This document shows positions 8,097 through 17,365 of a stretch of 64,000 bases of DNA, one piece after another. The translations under genes and the position numbers were made by a program. Every line of letters begins with the position of its first letter. Position 1 is the stretch's first letter. The stretch comes from Pseudomonas sp. UBA6562 (GTDB lineage: Bacteria; Pseudomonadota; Gammaproteobacteria; Pseudomonadales; Pseudomonadaceae). The notes beneath the pieces were generated by a model. That model was not told where the DNA came from, ran no database searches, and was given only the letters and a program-made list of their open reading frames with translations. The stretch covers positions 174,650 through 238,649 of the forward strand of contig NZ_DJJS01000005.1 in assembly GCF_002434265.1 (NCBI RefSeq), written 5' to 3'.

Positions 8097-8684
8097 TCAG
8101 CCCACCCAGCCGCTGGTCTTCATCGCCGAATACACCGCCACCAACGCCAAGACCACGAACGCCGTCGCCGCCAGGCGTCGAATCAGCGTCAGCGGCAGCT
8201 TGTCGGCCGCGAAATTGCCTGCCAGCACCACCGGCACGTTGGCGATCAACATCCCCAGCGTCGTGCCGATGATGACCATGATCAGGTCCGGATACTGCGC
8301 CGCCAGCATGACCGTGGCCACCTGGGTCTTGTCGCCGATCTCGGCCAGGAAGAAGGCGATCAACGTGGTCAGGAACGGGCCGAAACGCCGCGTGTTGCCG
8401 GCCTCGTCATCGTCCATCTTGTCCGGCACCAGGGTCCACAACGCCGTGGCGGTGAAGCTGGCCGCCAGCACCCAGTGCAGCACCGCTTCGCTGAAGAAAC
8501 TGCTGAACCAGGCACCTACGGCACCGGCTGCGGCGTGGTTGGCGAGGGTGGCGGCGACGATGCCGGCGATGATCGGCCAGGGCTTGCGGAAGCGCGCGGC
8601 GAGAATGAGGGCGAGCAGTTGCGTCTTGTCGCCGATTTCGGCGAGGGCAACGATGGCGGTGGGGACCAGCAGGGATTCCAACAT
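8097..8684 (-). CDS. TMEM165/GDT1-family cation (Mn) transporter
   Basis: A 195-residue inner-membrane protein with about six hydrophobic segments in two inverted halves. Each half carries the family signature EIGDKTQ (ALAEIGDKTQLLAL near residue 15 and FLAEIGDKTQVATV near residue 120). Bacterial members such as MneA export Mn2+. The start at 8684 has TAGGAA at about 5 bases. The upstream leader contains a yybP-ykoY riboswitch, which senses Mn2+ and supports manganese efflux as the role. The gene converges with the M48 protease gene. Confidence 0.9.
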   Translation of the reverse strand: MLESLLVPTAIVALAEIGDKTQLLALILAARFRKPWPIIAGIVAATLANHAAAGAVGAWFSSFFSEAVLHWVLAASFTATALWTLVPDKMDDDEAGNTRRFGPFLTTLIAFFLAEIGDKTQVATVMLAAQYPDLIMVIIGTTLGMLIANVPVVLAGNFAADKLPLTLIRRLAATAFVVLALVAVYSAMKTSGWVG

Positions 8685-8715
8685 CAGGGTTCCTACGGGG
8701 GCGGGTCGACACGGC

Positions 8716-8885
8716 TATGACACGTACGACCTCCCCGCCCCGGGTAAGGTGTGCGTGTCATAGGTCTTGTCAAACCCTGGACCCGTCTGTGCGGGTCCTT
8801 GGGTCGCACGCGCCATGGTCGGAGGACCAAGCATGTTGACGCGTACCGGGCGAGCGCTGGGCTCGCGGGAGACTACTCCCCTAGG
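8716..8885 (-). ncRNA. yybP-ykoY (Mn2+-sensing) riboswitch
   Basis: Read on the minus strand, the leader contains the conserved GGGGAGTAG (8881-8873), then CGTCAACA (8841-8834), and a series of GC stems such as GGACCCGCACAGACGGGTCC. It ends in a long expression-platform hairpin in which TATGACACGCAC (8762-8751) can pair with GTACGTGTCATA (8727-8716). These are the core features of the yybP-ykoY family as found before Pseudomonas alx/GDT1-type genes. Mn2+ binding is expected to turn on the downstream transporter at 8097-8684. The promoter should lie between about 8885 and the rsmC stop at 8934. Confidence 0.88.
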
Positions 8886-8933
8886 ACGGAGCGGATTCTG
8901 CCTAGGCCGAACGCATTCGGCAAGCGCTGATTG

Positions 8934-9932
8934 TCATCTGCGCATTGCCTGATAAATGCGGAAGCCGGCGTCTTCGGTCAGTACCGAACAGTTGCCCAAA
9001 GCTGCCTCGATCAGCGGTTTGTAACGTAGGAAAGTATTGGCGACCAAGCGCATTTCGCCGCCTTTTCGCAGATGTTCGCCTGATTTTTCCATCAAGGTTT
9101 CCGAGGCGCGGTAGTCCGTGTGGACGCCGGTATGGAATGGCGGATTGCTCAGAATGAGGTCCAGTTCCACCGGCGCATGGTCGATGCCGTCGCCACTGAT
9201 GACGTCGGCGTCCAGGCCGTTGGCCGCCAGTGTCAGACGGCTGCTTGCCACGGCGAAGGCATCGACGTCCAGCAGCGTCACCTGGCTTTCGGGGTAACGG
9301 CGTTTGACGATCGCCCCCAGCACCCCGGCCCCGCAGCCAAAATCCAGCACCTTGCCGGTGGGCAAATCCTCCAGGTGCTGCAACAGCAGCGCCGTGCCGC
9401 GGTCCAGGCGCCCATGGCTGAACACGCCGGGCAGGCTGAGCACCTGCAACGGGCCGTCGGCCAGGGGCAGCTCGAAGCGCTGGGCCAGATCGTTCAGCAC
9501 CGGTGCGGCAGGGGCGTGTTCGACGGTGACCTGCCACAGCTGGCAGTGGCGGGCGCTGTCGAGTTTGCGCGGGGTGCCGAAGGCTTTCAGGGTCTTGGCG
9601 GCGCCTTCGATGCCGCCGCGTTTTTCGCCGACCAGGAACAATTCGCGTCCGGGCAGCCGTGCGGCGAGGGCGTCGAGCAGGTAACTGGCCAGCTCGCGGG
9701 ATTTGGGCAGAAACACCACCGCGGCCTCGAAGTCCACCGCCGGTACGTCGGTGCCGTAGTGGCTGCGCCCGGCGAAGCGGCTGTCGAGCAGGGCATGGTC
9801 GCCGGCGTGCCAGGTCCAGCCTTGGGCGTTGGGCAGGCGGCCGAGCAGGTCGTCCGGGGCGGCCCCTGCGATCAGCAGCGGGCCTTGGAACAGCTCTGCC
9901 TGGCGGAGCAACACTTCACTGCGCGGGTCCAT
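8934..9932 (-). CDS. rsmC: 16S rRNA m2G1207 methyltransferase
   Basis: A 332-residue two-domain protein. The N-terminal half is a degenerate methyltransferase-like domain. The C-terminal half has the SAM motif VLDFGCGAGVLGAIV and the catalytic NPPFHTG of guanine-N2 rRNA methyltransferases. It methylates G1207 of 16S rRNA using S-adenosylmethionine. The start at 9932 has AGGAG about 9 bases upstream. Its stop lies about 50 bases before the Mn riboswitch on the same strand. RlmG is the closest alternative, but the length and VFSHGRLDRGT segment favour RsmC. Confidence 0.88.
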   Translation of the reverse strand: MDPRSEVLLRQAELFQGPLLIAGAAPDDLLGRLPNAQGWTWHAGDHALLDSRFAGRSHYGTDVPAVDFEAAVVFLPKSRELASYLLDALAARLPGRELFLVGEKRGGIEGAAKTLKAFGTPRKLDSARHCQLWQVTVEHAPAAPVLNDLAQRFELPLADGPLQVLSLPGVFSHGRLDRGTALLLQHLEDLPTGKVLDFGCGAGVLGAIVKRRYPESQVTLLDVDAFAVASSRLTLAANGLDADVISGDGIDHAPVELDLILSNPPFHTGVHTDYRASETLMEKSGEHLRKGGEMRLVANTFLRYKPLIEAALGNCSVLTEDAGFRIYQAMRR

Positions 9933-9986
9933 GGACGGCGTCTCCTGGAAAAAAGGGCGGAGTGTAACAGAGCCATGCCAGCCCCC

Positions 9987-10952
9987 TCAGCCCACCGTAC
10001 GCCGCGGTTGCCCGGCGAAGAACGCCTGGGCGTTCTCGGCGAGCTGGCCGACGATGCGCTGCCGCGCTTCTACCGCGCCCCAGGCCGAATGGGGCGTGAC
10101 GATCAAGCGTGGGATGTCGCCGGCCAGCAAAGGATTGCCGCTGACGGGGGGTTCGACGCTCAGCACATCGGTCGCCGCTCCGCCCAAGTGGCCGCTGCGC
10201 AGGGCGTCGGCCAGCGCCTGTTCGTCGATCAATCCGCCGCGCGCCGTGTTGACCAGCAGCGCGCCCGGTTTGAGCAAGGCCAGCTCGGCAGCCCCGAGCA
10301 GGTTGCGCGTCTGCTCGGTGAGCGGGCAATGCAAGGTCAGCGCATCGACCTGCGGCAGCAGCTCGGCCAGCGGCAGGCGGTCGTCACGGGCGGGGCGGCC
10401 GGGCACCTGGCCACTCAGTACGCGCATGCCGAAGGCTTCGGCCAGGCGCGCTACCGCGCTGCCCAGTTCGCCATGGCCGAGCAGGCCGAGGGTCTTGCCC
10501 TCGAGTTCGACGATGGGGAAGTCCAGCAGGCAGAACTGCCGGGCAGCGGCCCAACGGCCGTCGGCGACCGCGCGCTGGTAGTCGCACAGGCGCGTGGCCA
10601 GGGCCAGGAGCAGGGCCAAGGTGTGCTGGGCGACCGACGGCGTGCCGTAACCCTGGCAGTTGCACACCGTGACGCCCTGGGCGCGTGCGGCTTTGAGGTC
10701 GACATTGTTGGTGCCGGTGGCGGCCACCAGAATCAGTTGCACCTGCGGGTTGGCAGCCAGTACCTCGGCGTCGATCACCACCTTGTTGGTGATGACCACC
10801 TTGGCGCCCTGTAGGCGCTGCGCGACGTCGTCTGGCGCGGTGGCCTCGTGCAGGCGCAGCTCGTCGAAGGCGCTGGACAGCGGGGCGAGGTCGAGGTCGC
10901 CCAAGTCGAGGGAGGCAAGGTCGAGAAATACGGCGCGACGCAGACTGGGCAT
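9987..10952 (-). CDS. D-2-hydroxyacid dehydrogenase (hydroxypyruvate/glycerate dehydrogenase type)
   Basis: A 321-residue NAD(P)-dependent oxidoreductase. The nucleotide-binding motif is LGLLGHGELGSAVA. Catalytic residues are visible: Arg in LVNTARGGLID, an acidic residue in the TDVLSVEPP segment, and His in TPHSAWG. It likely reduces hydroxypyruvate or glyoxylate to D-glycerate or glycolate. GGAG precedes the ATG by about 8 bases. It is upstream of rsmC on the same strand with 54 bases between. Substrate choice cannot be read from sequence alone. Confidence 0.85.
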   Translation of the reverse strand: MPSLRRAVFLDLASLDLGDLDLAPLSSAFDELRLHEATAPDDVAQRLQGAKVVITNKVVIDAEVLAANPQVQLILVAATGTNNVDLKAARAQGVTVCNCQGYGTPSVAQHTLALLLALATRLCDYQRAVADGRWAAARQFCLLDFPIVELEGKTLGLLGHGELGSAVARLAEAFGMRVLSGQVPGRPARDDRLPLAELLPQVDALTLHCPLTEQTRNLLGAAELALLKPGALLVNTARGGLIDEQALADALRSGHLGGAATDVLSVEPPVSGNPLLAGDIPRLIVTPHSAWGAVEARQRIVGQLAENAQAFFAGQPRRTVG

Positions 10953-11457
10953 GGGAGGCTCCGGTGGTCGGATGTGAGGGCAGGGGTGTCAATCAACCTG
11001 AAGGGGGTGGGGGTGTCAAGGCGGGCAACTGGCTGCGAGCGAGGCGCGTCGGGGGATCGAGCGCAAATGCCCCTCGATCTGCGGATGCGATCGATGCCCT
11101 TCGTCGAGCATCGACTTCGGCGGGTCGCGCAGGTCGCTTCGGCAGGGCAGCGCCTTGCGCTCGGGCGTGTGATCGGCACCGAGGCTGGGCATAATGCGGC
11201 ACCGCGTGCGGCAATTGAGTGGCACCTTGCCATTGTGTAGAAATCAGCCATGCTTCATTCCGCCCAGGCCCGCTCGACTGTAGCGCCGAAGGGGTGGGTA
11301 TCCAGCTTGCGTCTGGGGAATCTGGGCCGCTGCCCAGGCTGGCTTCAGTCTCGGCAGGGATGTTCGGAAACGGATGAAACGCCTGGCACCTGGGCGTGCC
11401 TGGAGCATTGCTGAACGCACTCGTTGCCATAACAAGAAACGACACGGAGTAAGGTCG
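10953..11457. other. Intergenic region between divergent genes
   Basis: About 500 bases between the dehydrogenase (-) and the DUF1302 gene (+). No supported ORF. A small dyad, TGGCA-CCT-TGCCA, lies at 11220-11232. It presumably holds two promoters, which cannot be placed with confidence. Confidence 0.5.
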
Positions 11458-13344
11458 ATGAAATCTGCCAACATCCTCTGGCGCCGGGCCAAGTTGCCCC
11501 TGGCCGCCAGCCTCGCTTCAACCCTTGCCGGCCCTGCGTTCGGGGTCAACTTCAACATCGGCGAGATCGAGGGCCAGTTCGACTCCTCGCTGTCGATCGG
11601 CGCCAGTTGGTCCACGGCCAGCCCCAACCGGAACCTGATCGGCGTCAACAACGGCGGCAAGGGCCTGTCGCAGACCTCCGACGATGGCCACCTCAACTTC
11701 AAGCGCGGCGAGACTTTTTCGAAGATCTTCAAGGGCATCCACGACCTGGAGCTCAAGTACGGCGATACCGGCGTGTTCGTGCGCGGCAAGTACTGGTACG
11801 ACTTCGAATTGAAGGACGAAGGCCGCGAGTTCAAGGACATCAGCGATTCCAACCGCAAGGAAGGCGCCAAGTCGTCGGGCGCCGAACTGCTCGACGCTTT
11901 CGTCTACCACAACTATTCGATCGGCGATCAACCGGGTTCGGTGCGTTTCGGCAAGCAGGTGGTGAGCTGGGGCGAAAGCACCTTCATCGGCAACGGCATC
12001 AACGCCATCAACCCCATCGATGTGTCGGCCTTCCGCCGGCCCGGCGCCGAGATCAAGGAAGGGCTGATTCCGGTCAACATGTTCTACGTGTCGCAGAGCC
12101 TGACCGACAACCTGTCCGCCGAAGCCTTCTACCAGTTGGAATGGGACCAGACGGTGGTGGACAACTGCGGCACCTTCTTCTCGCAAGCCGACATCATCGC
12201 CGACGGCTGCGACGGCAACCTGCGCGTGCTCAACAGCAGCCGCACCTTGCCGGCCGCCGCCCAGGGCTTTCTTGCCAGCCAGGGCGTGAGCGCCAACGAA
12301 GAGGGCGTGCTGGTGCGCCGCGGCGCGGACCGCGATGCCCGCGACAGCGGCCAGTTCGGCGTGGCGTTGCGCTACATGTTCGAGCCGCTGGACACCGAAT
12401 TCGGCGCCTATTTCATGAACTACCACAGCCGTGCGCCGATCTTCAGCGCCACCGGCGCGCCGGTCTCGGCGTTCCGCGGCGTGGGCGGTCTGCCGGCGGC
12501 CTTGCGGCCCTTGGCGCCCTTGGTCATCGCCGGCAGTTCGCAGTACTTCGTCGAGTACCCGGAAGACATCCGCCTGTACGGGCTGAGTTTCTCCACCACG
12601 CTGCCCACCGGCACGGCGTGGAGCGGCGAGGTGAGCTACCGGCCCAACGCACCGGTGCAGCTCAACACCACCGACATCCTCTATTCTGGTGTACGACCAC
12701 TGGGCGGGGCGCTGAGCAACGCCTCCCTGCTCAACGGCGTGCCGGGCCAGGACCTGCACGGCTACCGGCGCAAGGAAGTGACCCAGTTCCAGACCACCCT
12801 CACGCACTTCTTCGATCAGGTGATGGGCGCGAGCCGCATGACCCTGGTCGGCGAACTGGGCGTGACCCATGTGGGCGGCCTGGAAAGCGCCTACGACACC
12901 CGTTACGGCCGCGACCCGGTGTTCGGCCCCGGCCCCTTGCCGGCCACCGGCGGGCAGGACACCTGCCAGGCGCTCAACGCCAGCACCCTCGGCGGGGCGG
13001 GCGCAGGCGCGTCCACGGCCAACCTCAATCGCAAGTGCGAGAACGACGGCTACACCACCAGCACCTCGTGGGGCTATCGCACACGGGTGATCTGGGAATA
13101 CCCGGACGTCTTCGCCGGGGTCAACCTCAAGCCCAGCGTGGCCTGGTCCCACGACGTGTCCGGCTACTCGCCAGGCCCGGGCGGCAATTTCGAGGAAGGG
13201 CGCAAAGCCGTCAGCCTGGGGGTGGATGCCGAATACCAGAACACCTACACCACCAGCCTGTCGTACACCAATTTCTTCGACGGCAAGTACAGCACCGTGG
13301 ATGACCGCGACTTCGTCGCCCTCAGCTTCGGCGTGAACTTCTAA
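11458..13344 (+). CDS. DUF1302-family outer-membrane protein
   Basis: A 628-residue exported protein with signal MKSANILWRRAKLPLAASLASTLAGPAFG, followed by beta-strand-rich sequence and a C-terminus ending LSFGVNF, an aromatic terminus as expected for a beta-barrel. Motifs such as FDSSLSIGASWSTASPNRNLIG and VRFGKQVVSWGEST are typical of DUF1302. Members are often co-transcribed with a DUF1329 protein, as here, and are thought to act in outer-membrane handling or uptake of hydrophobic compounds, though this is not proven. The start at 11458 has GGAG about 11 bases upstream; the earlier in-frame ATG at 11374 would mask the signal peptide. Confidence 0.85.
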   Translation: MKSANILWRRAKLPLAASLASTLAGPAFGVNFNIGEIEGQFDSSLSIGASWSTASPNRNLIGVNNGGKGLSQTSDDGHLNFKRGETFSKIFKGIHDLELKYGDTGVFVRGKYWYDFELKDEGREFKDISDSNRKEGAKSSGAELLDAFVYHNYSIGDQPGSVRFGKQVVSWGESTFIGNGINAINPIDVSAFRRPGAEIKEGLIPVNMFYVSQSLTDNLSAEAFYQLEWDQTVVDNCGTFFSQADIIADGCDGNLRVLNSSRTLPAAAQGFLASQGVSANEEGVLVRRGADRDARDSGQFGVALRYMFEPLDTEFGAYFMNYHSRAPIFSATGAPVSAFRGVGGLPAALRPLAPLVIAGSSQYFVEYPEDIRLYGLSFSTTLPTGTAWSGEVSYRPNAPVQLNTTDILYSGVRPLGGALSNASLLNGVPGQDLHGYRRKEVTQFQTTLTHFFDQVMGASRMTLVGELGVTHVGGLESAYDTRYGRDPVFGPGPLPATGGQDTCQALNASTLGGAGAGASTANLNRKCENDGYTTSTSWGYRTRVIWEYPDVFAGVNLKPSVAWSHDVSGYSPGPGGNFEEGRKAVSLGVDAEYQNTYTTSLSYTNFFDGKYSTVDDRDFVALSFGVNF

Positions 13345-13368
13345 GCACTCGATCAGGATGACCATCGC

Positions 13369-14733
13369 ATGAAGACTTCCTCGCGTTTGTTTTGCGCCGG
13401 TGCCCTCGGCCTGTCCATGCTCAGCGGTAGCGTCATGGCGGCCGTTTCCGCCGAAGAAGCGGCCAAGCTCGGCACCACCCTGACGCCCATGGGCGCCGAG
13501 AAGGCCGGCAACGCCGATGGCTCGATCGGGCCGTGGGAACCGTTGTCCAGAACCGCCGGCAGCGTCGACGGCAAAGGTTTCCTCGCCGACCCGTACGGCA
13601 GCGAGAAACCGCTGTTCACCATCACCGCGCAGAACGTCGAGCAGTACAAGGCCAAGCTCTCGCCCGGCCAATTGGCGATGTTCAAGAGCTACCCCGACAC
13701 CTATCGCCTGCCGGTGTACAAGACCCACCGCGGCGCCACGGTGCCGGACGAGGTGTTCGCCGCGATCAAGCAGAACGCCACCAAGACCACACTGGTCGAG
13801 GGCGGCAACGGCTTGCAGGACTTCCAGACCGCGATTCCCTTCCCGCTGCCCAAGTCGGGCCTGGAAGTGATCTGGAACCACATCACCCGTTACCGCGGCG
13901 GTAGCGTCACGCGCCTGGTGGCGCAGGTCACGCCGCAGCAGAACGGCTCCTACAGCGCCGTGTCGTTCCAGGACCAGTTCGTGTTCCGCGACCGCCTCAA
14001 GGACTACGACCCGGCCAACCCAGGCAACGTGCTGTTCTACTTCAAGCAGAAGGTCACCGCGCCCGCGCGCCTGGCCGGCACGGTATTGCTGGTCCACGAG
14101 ACCCTCGACCAGGTCAAGGACCCGCGCAAGGCCTGGATCTACAACGCCGGCCAGCGCCGTGTGCGGCAGGCGCCGCAGGTGTCGTACGACGGGCCGGGCA
14201 CGGCGGCCGACGGCCTGCGCACCTCCGACAACCTCGACATGTTCAACGGCGCGCCCGACCGCTACGACTGGAAGCTCGAGGGCAAGAAGGAGCTGTACAT
14301 CGCCTCCAACGCCTTCAAGCTCGATTCGCCCAGCCTCAAGTACGAGCAGATCGTCAAGGCCGGACACATCAACCAGGACCTCACCCGTTACGAACTACGC
14401 CGCGTCTGGCACGTGGTCGCGACCCTCAAGTCCGGCCAGCGGCACATCTACGCCAAGCGCGACTTCTACATCGACGAAGACACCTGGCAAGCCGCGGTGA
14501 TCGACCAGTACGACGGCCGCAACCAACTGTGGCGGGTCTCGGAAGCCCATGCGCAGCCGTACTACAACGTTCAGGTGCCGTGGTACACCTTGGAGGCGAT
14601 CTATGACCTGCAATCCAAGCGCTACCTGGCCCTGGGCATGAAGAACGAAGAAAAGCGCGCGTACGACTTCGGCTTCAGCGCCAACAAGAGCGACTTCCAG
14701 CCCGCCGCCCTGCGCCAGGACGGCGTGCGCTGA
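13369..14733 (+). CDS. DUF1329-family periplasmic protein
   Basis: A 454-residue protein with signal MKTSSRLFCAGALGLSMLSGSVMA, then the family start VSAEEAAKLGTTLTPMGAEKAGN. DUF1329 proteins have a LolA/LolB-like lipid-binding fold and are partners of DUF1302 barrels. A role in moving a lipid or hydrophobic compound across the periplasm is inferred. The C-terminal part contains RRVWHVVATLKSGQRHIYAKRDFYIDEDTW, conserved in the family. It starts 24 bases after the DUF1302 stop, so the two form an operon. Confidence 0.87.
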   Translation: MKTSSRLFCAGALGLSMLSGSVMAAVSAEEAAKLGTTLTPMGAEKAGNADGSIGPWEPLSRTAGSVDGKGFLADPYGSEKPLFTITAQNVEQYKAKLSPGQLAMFKSYPDTYRLPVYKTHRGATVPDEVFAAIKQNATKTTLVEGGNGLQDFQTAIPFPLPKSGLEVIWNHITRYRGGSVTRLVAQVTPQQNGSYSAVSFQDQFVFRDRLKDYDPANPGNVLFYFKQKVTAPARLAGTVLLVHETLDQVKDPRKAWIYNAGQRRVRQAPQVSYDGPGTAADGLRTSDNLDMFNGAPDRYDWKLEGKKELYIASNAFKLDSPSLKYEQIVKAGHINQDLTRYELRRVWHVVATLKSGQRHIYAKRDFYIDEDTWQAAVIDQYDGRNQLWRVSEAHAQPYYNVQVPWYTLEAIYDLQSKRYLALGMKNEEKRAYDFGFSANKSDFQPAALRQDGVR

Positions 14734-14882
14734 AACCAGCGCTGCGGGAGCGGCCCTGCGCCGTCTTCTGCAGCGCATGAGATTTGCCATTCAGTTTTCA
14801 CGCCGCCGGCCGATACACAGGCCGGCGGCTACGCGTTCGCGCGCACCCTATGTCCAACTTCCTACTACAACAGGGCGTGTTG

Positions 14883-16487
14883 ATGCTGCAGTACGGGCAA
14901 AAAAGCTTTCTGATCGTCGACGACTACACGGACTTTCGCACCGCGACGCGCTCCATGCTGCGCGAACTGGGTGCCCGCGAAGTCGATACCGCCGACAGTG
15001 GCGAGCAGGCGATACGCCTGTGTGCGCAGAAGCGCTATGACTTCATCCTCCAGGACTTCCACCTGGGCGATGGCAAGAAGAACGGCCAGCAGGTGCTCGA
15101 AGACCTGATCCTCGACAAGCAGATCAGCCACGAATGCGTGTTCGTCATGGTCACGGCCGAGAGCAGCCAGTCGATCGTGCTCAGCGCCCTGGAGCACGAG
15201 CCCGACGCCTACATCACTAAGCCCTTCAACCGCGTCGGCCTGGCCCAGCGGTTGGAGAAGCTGGTGCAGCGTAAAGCCTTGCTCAAGCCCATCCTGCAAG
15301 CGCTGGACCGTGGCCGGCCGGCCGAGGTGCTGGCGGCCTGCACCGAGGTGTGCAAGCAGGACCCGCGCTTCGCACCGCTGTGCCTGCGTTACCGGGCCGA
15401 CGCGTTGCGCGACCTGAACCGCTTCGACGAGCTGGAAAAATACCTCACGGCCATTCTCTCCAGCCGCCCGCAGCCCTGGGTGTACGCGGCGCTCGGCAAG
15501 CTGCTGCACAAGCGCGGACGCAATGCCCAGGCCCAGGGCGTGTTCGAGCAGGCGCTCAAGGCCTTCCCGATCATGCCCAACCTGTACGACGGCATGGTCG
15601 AGGTGCTGATCGCCCAGGGCGACAACCGCCGCGCGCAAGGTTTGCTGGAAGAAGCGGTGCGCCTGTCGCCGCTGTCGGTCAAGCGCCAGGCGACCCTGGG
15701 CAAGCTGGCCTACGAGAACGAAGATTTCGACAGCGCCGCCAAAGCCTTCCGCCAGGCGGTGAACCAGGGGCAAAGCTCGCGCTACAAAGACCCGGAAAGC
15801 AACCTCGGCCTGGCCCAGGCGTTGATGAGCCGCAGCGGGGGCGGGCTGGATGCGCGCACCCGGGTGGAAATCAACAATGCCTTGGGCGAAGTGGCCAAGG
15901 ACTATCCCGAAGACCAGGGCATGCAGGTGCGTGCGCGCATGATGAAGGCCGCCAGCCTGGTGCAGGCCGGCGACGCCGAGTCGGCCGCCAAGCTCACCGA
16001 GCAGGCCGTGCAACGGCTGGGCAAGATGAACCAGTTCTTCTCCGTCGAGTCGGCGCTGACCGTAGCGGCGCAGATGAAGGCCATGGGCCAGGGCGCAGCC
16101 GCCAAGTCGGTGCTCAAGGCCTGTGTCGAATCCTACGGCGACGACCCGAAGGTGATGGAGAGCGTCGGCAAGCTGACCGAAGACCCCGACGTGCTCAATG
16201 CCGTGGCCGATGCCGTGGACCTCAACCGCCAGGGCGTGCGCGCCTACCAGGCCGGCCACCTCGAACTGGCGCTGAGCATGTTCCGTCGCGCGCTGGCGCT
16301 GCAAGGCAGGAACATCAGCATCGCGCTGAATACGGCCCAGGCGTTGCTGCGCGTGGCCGGCGACAAACTGACCCCGGAGGTCATCGAGGAATGCCGCGCC
16401 TGCCTCGGCAGCGTGGCCGGCATTCCACCCGGTGACAGCCGTTACGATCGTTACCGCAAGTTGCATATCCGAGTGTTCGGCGCATGA
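14883..16487 (+). CDS. Response regulator with TPR repeats
   Basis: A protein of about 534 residues. The N-terminal receiver domain shows the acidic pair in FLIVDDYTDF, the phospho-acceptor Asp in YDFILQDFHLGDG, Thr in MVTAES and Lys in YITKPFN. The remaining 400 residues are tetratricopeptide-like helical repeats (for example PWVYAALGKLLHKRGRNAQAQGVFEQAL). No DNA-binding or enzymatic output domain is seen, so output is likely by protein interaction. The start is uncertain: 14883 fits the receiver domain, 14850 is an alternative, and neither has a strong ribosome site. The stop overlaps the histidine kinase start by ATGA. Confidence 0.83.
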   Translation: MLQYGQKSFLIVDDYTDFRTATRSMLRELGAREVDTADSGEQAIRLCAQKRYDFILQDFHLGDGKKNGQQVLEDLILDKQISHECVFVMVTAESSQSIVLSALEHEPDAYITKPFNRVGLAQRLEKLVQRKALLKPILQALDRGRPAEVLAACTEVCKQDPRFAPLCLRYRADALRDLNRFDELEKYLTAILSSRPQPWVYAALGKLLHKRGRNAQAQGVFEQALKAFPIMPNLYDGMVEVLIAQGDNRRAQGLLEEAVRLSPLSVKRQATLGKLAYENEDFDSAAKAFRQAVNQGQSSRYKDPESNLGLAQALMSRSGGGLDARTRVEINNALGEVAKDYPEDQGMQVRARMMKAASLVQAGDAESAAKLTEQAVQRLGKMNQFFSVESALTVAAQMKAMGQGAAAKSVLKACVESYGDDPKVMESVGKLTEDPDVLNAVADAVDLNRQGVRAYQAGHLELALSMFRRALALQGRNISIALNTAQALLRVAGDKLTPEVIEECRACLGSVAGIPPGDSRYDRYRKLHIRVFGA

Positions 16488-17176
16488 ATCAGACAGACCA
16501 GGGGCTGGATTTTTCCACGGTGATCGCCTCCACCGTCCACGACATGAAGAACTCGCTTTCGGCGCTGATCCAGGCCCATCACCAATGGCTGGAACGCATT
16601 CCCGAAGCATTGCGCGAAGGCAGCGAACTGGGCGTGGTCGAGCATGAGCTGAGCCACCTCAACGGCATGCTGGTGCAGCTGCTCGGGCTGTACAAGCTCA
16701 ACGTCAACCAGCTGCCGATCTGCCCGGACTACCACGAGCTCGACGATTTCCTCGAAGCGCAACTGGCGGTCCACGAGGATGTCATCCAGCACCGCGGCAT
16801 CGTCGCCACCTGGCGCTTGGACTCTTCGGCACCGCTAGCCTTCTTCGACCGCGAACTGGTGGCCTCGGTGGTCTCCAACATGCTCACTAACGCCATCCGC
16901 CACGCCGACAAGGCGCTGGTGCTGAGCATCGAGGAAGCCGGTACGGAGCTGGTGATCTGCATCAACGACGACGGCCCGGGCTACCCCCAGCGCCTGATCG
17001 AGCAGCAGCTCGACTACGTACCCGGCATCGACCAGAGCAGCGGCAGCACCGGCCTTGGCCTGTACTTCGCCGCCCGCATCGCCGCGCTGCACGAACAAGG
17101 TGGGGTGCATGGGCGGATCGAGATCGCCAATGGTGGGGAGTTGGGTGGGGGGTTGTTCAAGTTGTATTTGCCGTAA
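16484..17176 (+). CDS. Soluble sensor histidine kinase
   Basis: A 230-residue kinase made of a phospho-acceptor helix (STVHDMKNSLSALI, His near residue 18) and a HATPase domain with the N box NMLTNAIRHA, G1 box DDGPGYP and G2 box GLGLYFAA. No membrane segment or sensory domain is present, so input must come through another protein or the short N-terminus. It overlaps the response regulator by four bases, so the two form a coupled pair. The predicted partner is the TPR response regulator at 14883-16487. Confidence 0.85.
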   Translation: MNQTDQGLDFSTVIASTVHDMKNSLSALIQAHHQWLERIPEALREGSELGVVEHELSHLNGMLVQLLGLYKLNVNQLPICPDYHELDDFLEAQLAVHEDVIQHRGIVATWRLDSSAPLAFFDRELVASVVSNMLTNAIRHADKALVLSIEEAGTELVICINDDGPGYPQRLIEQQLDYVPGIDQSSGSTGLGLYFAARIAALHEQGGVHGRIEIANGGELGGGLFKLYLP

Positions 17177-17288
17177 GGCCGGTGGTGCTGTTGCCGGAAA
17201 TTGCTTAAGGAAGGGTATTTCCGATTAAGCGGTGGGGTAGGTCCGTAGCTGGCATATGGGGCTTTTTCAGCGCCATTTCGCATGACAA

Positions 17289-17352
17289 TGTAGATACAAC
17301 GTTTCTACCTGTCACTTGCAATCCAGCGGAGGTTACCTACGATGTATCTACC
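17289..17352. promoter_or_regulatory. Paired inverted elements upstream of mazEF
   Basis: TGTAGATACA at 17289-17298 recurs in reverse orientation as TGTATCTACC at 17343-17352 (9 of 10 bases), just before the antitoxin ATG at 17366. MazE/AbrB-type antitoxins repress their own operon by binding palindromic sites, so this is a plausible autoregulatory operator. Confidence 0.4.
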
Positions 17353-17365
17353 TTGGGAGATACTC

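Noticed and set aside
9120..10814. 564-codon plus-strand frame opposite rsmC and the dehydrogenase gene
   Set aside because: It spans two well-identified minus-strand genes and encodes compositionally biased sequence.
11518..14367. 949-codon minus-strand frame opposite the DUF1302–DUF1329 pair
   Set aside because: Crosses two genes with signal peptides and family motifs on the plus strand; no start signal.
17177..17365. Small coding frames before mazE
   Set aside because: No ribosome site or family match; the region is better explained as promoter and operator.
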